Source of the DNA: Candidatus Bathyarchaeota archaeon
GTDB taxonomy: Archaea; Thermoproteota; Bathyarchaeia; Bathyarchaeales; DTEX01
DNA length: 14,569 nucleotides
Assembly: GCA_003601695.1 (NCBI GenBank)
Contig: PIYH01000025.1
Location: 1 to 14,569, forward strand
Reading direction: 5' to 3'
Shown here: positions 14,219-14,569 of the stretch, piece after piece
Layout: every line of letters starts with the position of its first letter
Numbering within the stretch: position 1 is the stretch's first letter
Translations under genes and position numbers: made by a program
Notes under the pieces: model-generated
Told to the model about the DNA's origin: nothing
Databases searched by the model: none
Seen by the model: only the letters and a program-made list of their open reading frames with translations

Positions 14219-14444
14219 CTTCTATTTGCATCCCGGTTTCCCATAGAAGAAAAGGGCATATGGATGTACAGAAATGTGCGTAAATGTCCATTTTTGCTCG
14301 TTTCATTATTCACTCAGCAACATACGCCAAGTCAAAAGATTCAGAAGGCCTCATGAAACTTGCTCCAAGATCTTAGAATTTTTGTTTCTAATAGCTTCAA
14401 AATTTCTTGGGAGAGTAAAGAGCCATAGAGTAGAGCATCTTAAA
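14219..14444. other. CRISPR-distal flank without genes
   Basis: AT-rich spacer between the tandem hairpins and the last CRISPR repeat. I see no gene and no convincing degenerate repeat. A stretch at about 14376-14393 shares roughly 12 of 18 bases with the end of the repeat but is out of phase with the array. Confidence 0.5.
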
Positions 14445-14569
14445 CTTTCAATTCCCTTTATGGGATTTCTTGTTTTGAAACTTCTCAGCATGGTCATGCT
14501 CCTGTGGCTGCGTCTGTATCTTTCAATTCCCTTTATGGGATTTCTTGTTTTGAAACACATATATTCACG
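14445..14569 (-). CRISPR. CRISPR array, trailer end (continues beyond right edge)
   Basis: Two identical 37-base repeats at 14445-14481 and 14520-14556 are separated by one 38-base spacer (14482-14519), and 13 bases of the next spacer follow. On the minus strand the repeat begins GTTTCAAAACAAGAAATCC and ends GGGAATTGAAAG. ATTGAAAG as the last eight bases is the usual crRNA 5' handle of type I and III archaeal systems, so the array is transcribed on the minus strand and its leader and newest spacers are to the right, outside the window. A short internal dyad (TCCC, five bases, GGGA) is present in each repeat. The repeat at 14445 is the oldest end and shows no decay. No cas gene lies within the window, so the type cannot be fixed. 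Confidence 0.92.

Noticed and set aside
14370..14406. Possible degenerate CRISPR repeat before the array
   Set aside because: Only about 12 of 18 bases match over the best part, and the position does not fit the repeat-spacer period.
14351..14560. Minus-strand open frame with a repeated KTRNPIKGIE peptide
   Set aside because: The peptide repeat is simply the translation of the two CRISPR repeats; not a protein gene.

Overview
The window reads as archaeal chromosome, probably from a TACK-type lineage such as Bathyarchaeia; the lineage is a guess from protein style only. Support comes from a tRNA-Gly gene with an archaeal TATA box 27 bases upstream and no encoded CCA, TATA-like boxes at leaderless or short-leader distance from several starts, strong GGAGG-type ribosome sites inside operons, and archaeal versions of MTA phosphorylase, RpiA, PCMT and an Opp-family transporter. 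Nearly all genes lie on the minus strand.

Right to left, in the direction most genes are read: the right edge is the old (trailer) end of a CRISPR array, with two identical 37-base repeats, one full spacer and part of another. It is read on the minus strand from a leader outside the window; no cas genes are present. Two tandem hairpins separate it from a probably leaderless Eis-like GNAT acetyltransferase gene. Next comes a small CcdA-like ribbon-helix-helix gene whose stop codon touches the 3' end of the convergent tRNA-Gly(CCC) gene. A minus-strand housekeeping group follows: protein-L-isoaspartate methyltransferase (pcm), a membrane-anchored coiled-coil protein, ribose-5-phosphate isomerase A (rpiA, overlapping the previous stop by one base) and a nitroreductase-family flavoprotein.

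The middle of the window (about 7.4 to 9.5 kb) is gene-poor. It holds one plus-strand AAC(3)-family acetyltransferase, flanked by a probable decayed V4R-like gene and by a spacer with a tRNA 5'-end look-alike. Left of this is a complete five-gene Opp/Dpp-family ABC importer on the minus strand: a large binding protein with a C-terminal membrane anchor, two permeases and two ATPases with 1- to 4-base junctions or overlaps. The left edge is the start of an MTA phosphorylase gene.

The most unusual signal is in pcm. The gene is intact in sequence except for 30 extra bases exactly at the conserved SAP-H-M motif. The extra DNA forms a hairpin of two 10-base arms that contains an in-frame TAG in one arm and an in-frame ATG as its loop. 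The reading frame is the same before and after. This could be a fresh lesion, a recoding or bypass element, an amber codon read through, or an assembly error; the sequence alone does not decide.
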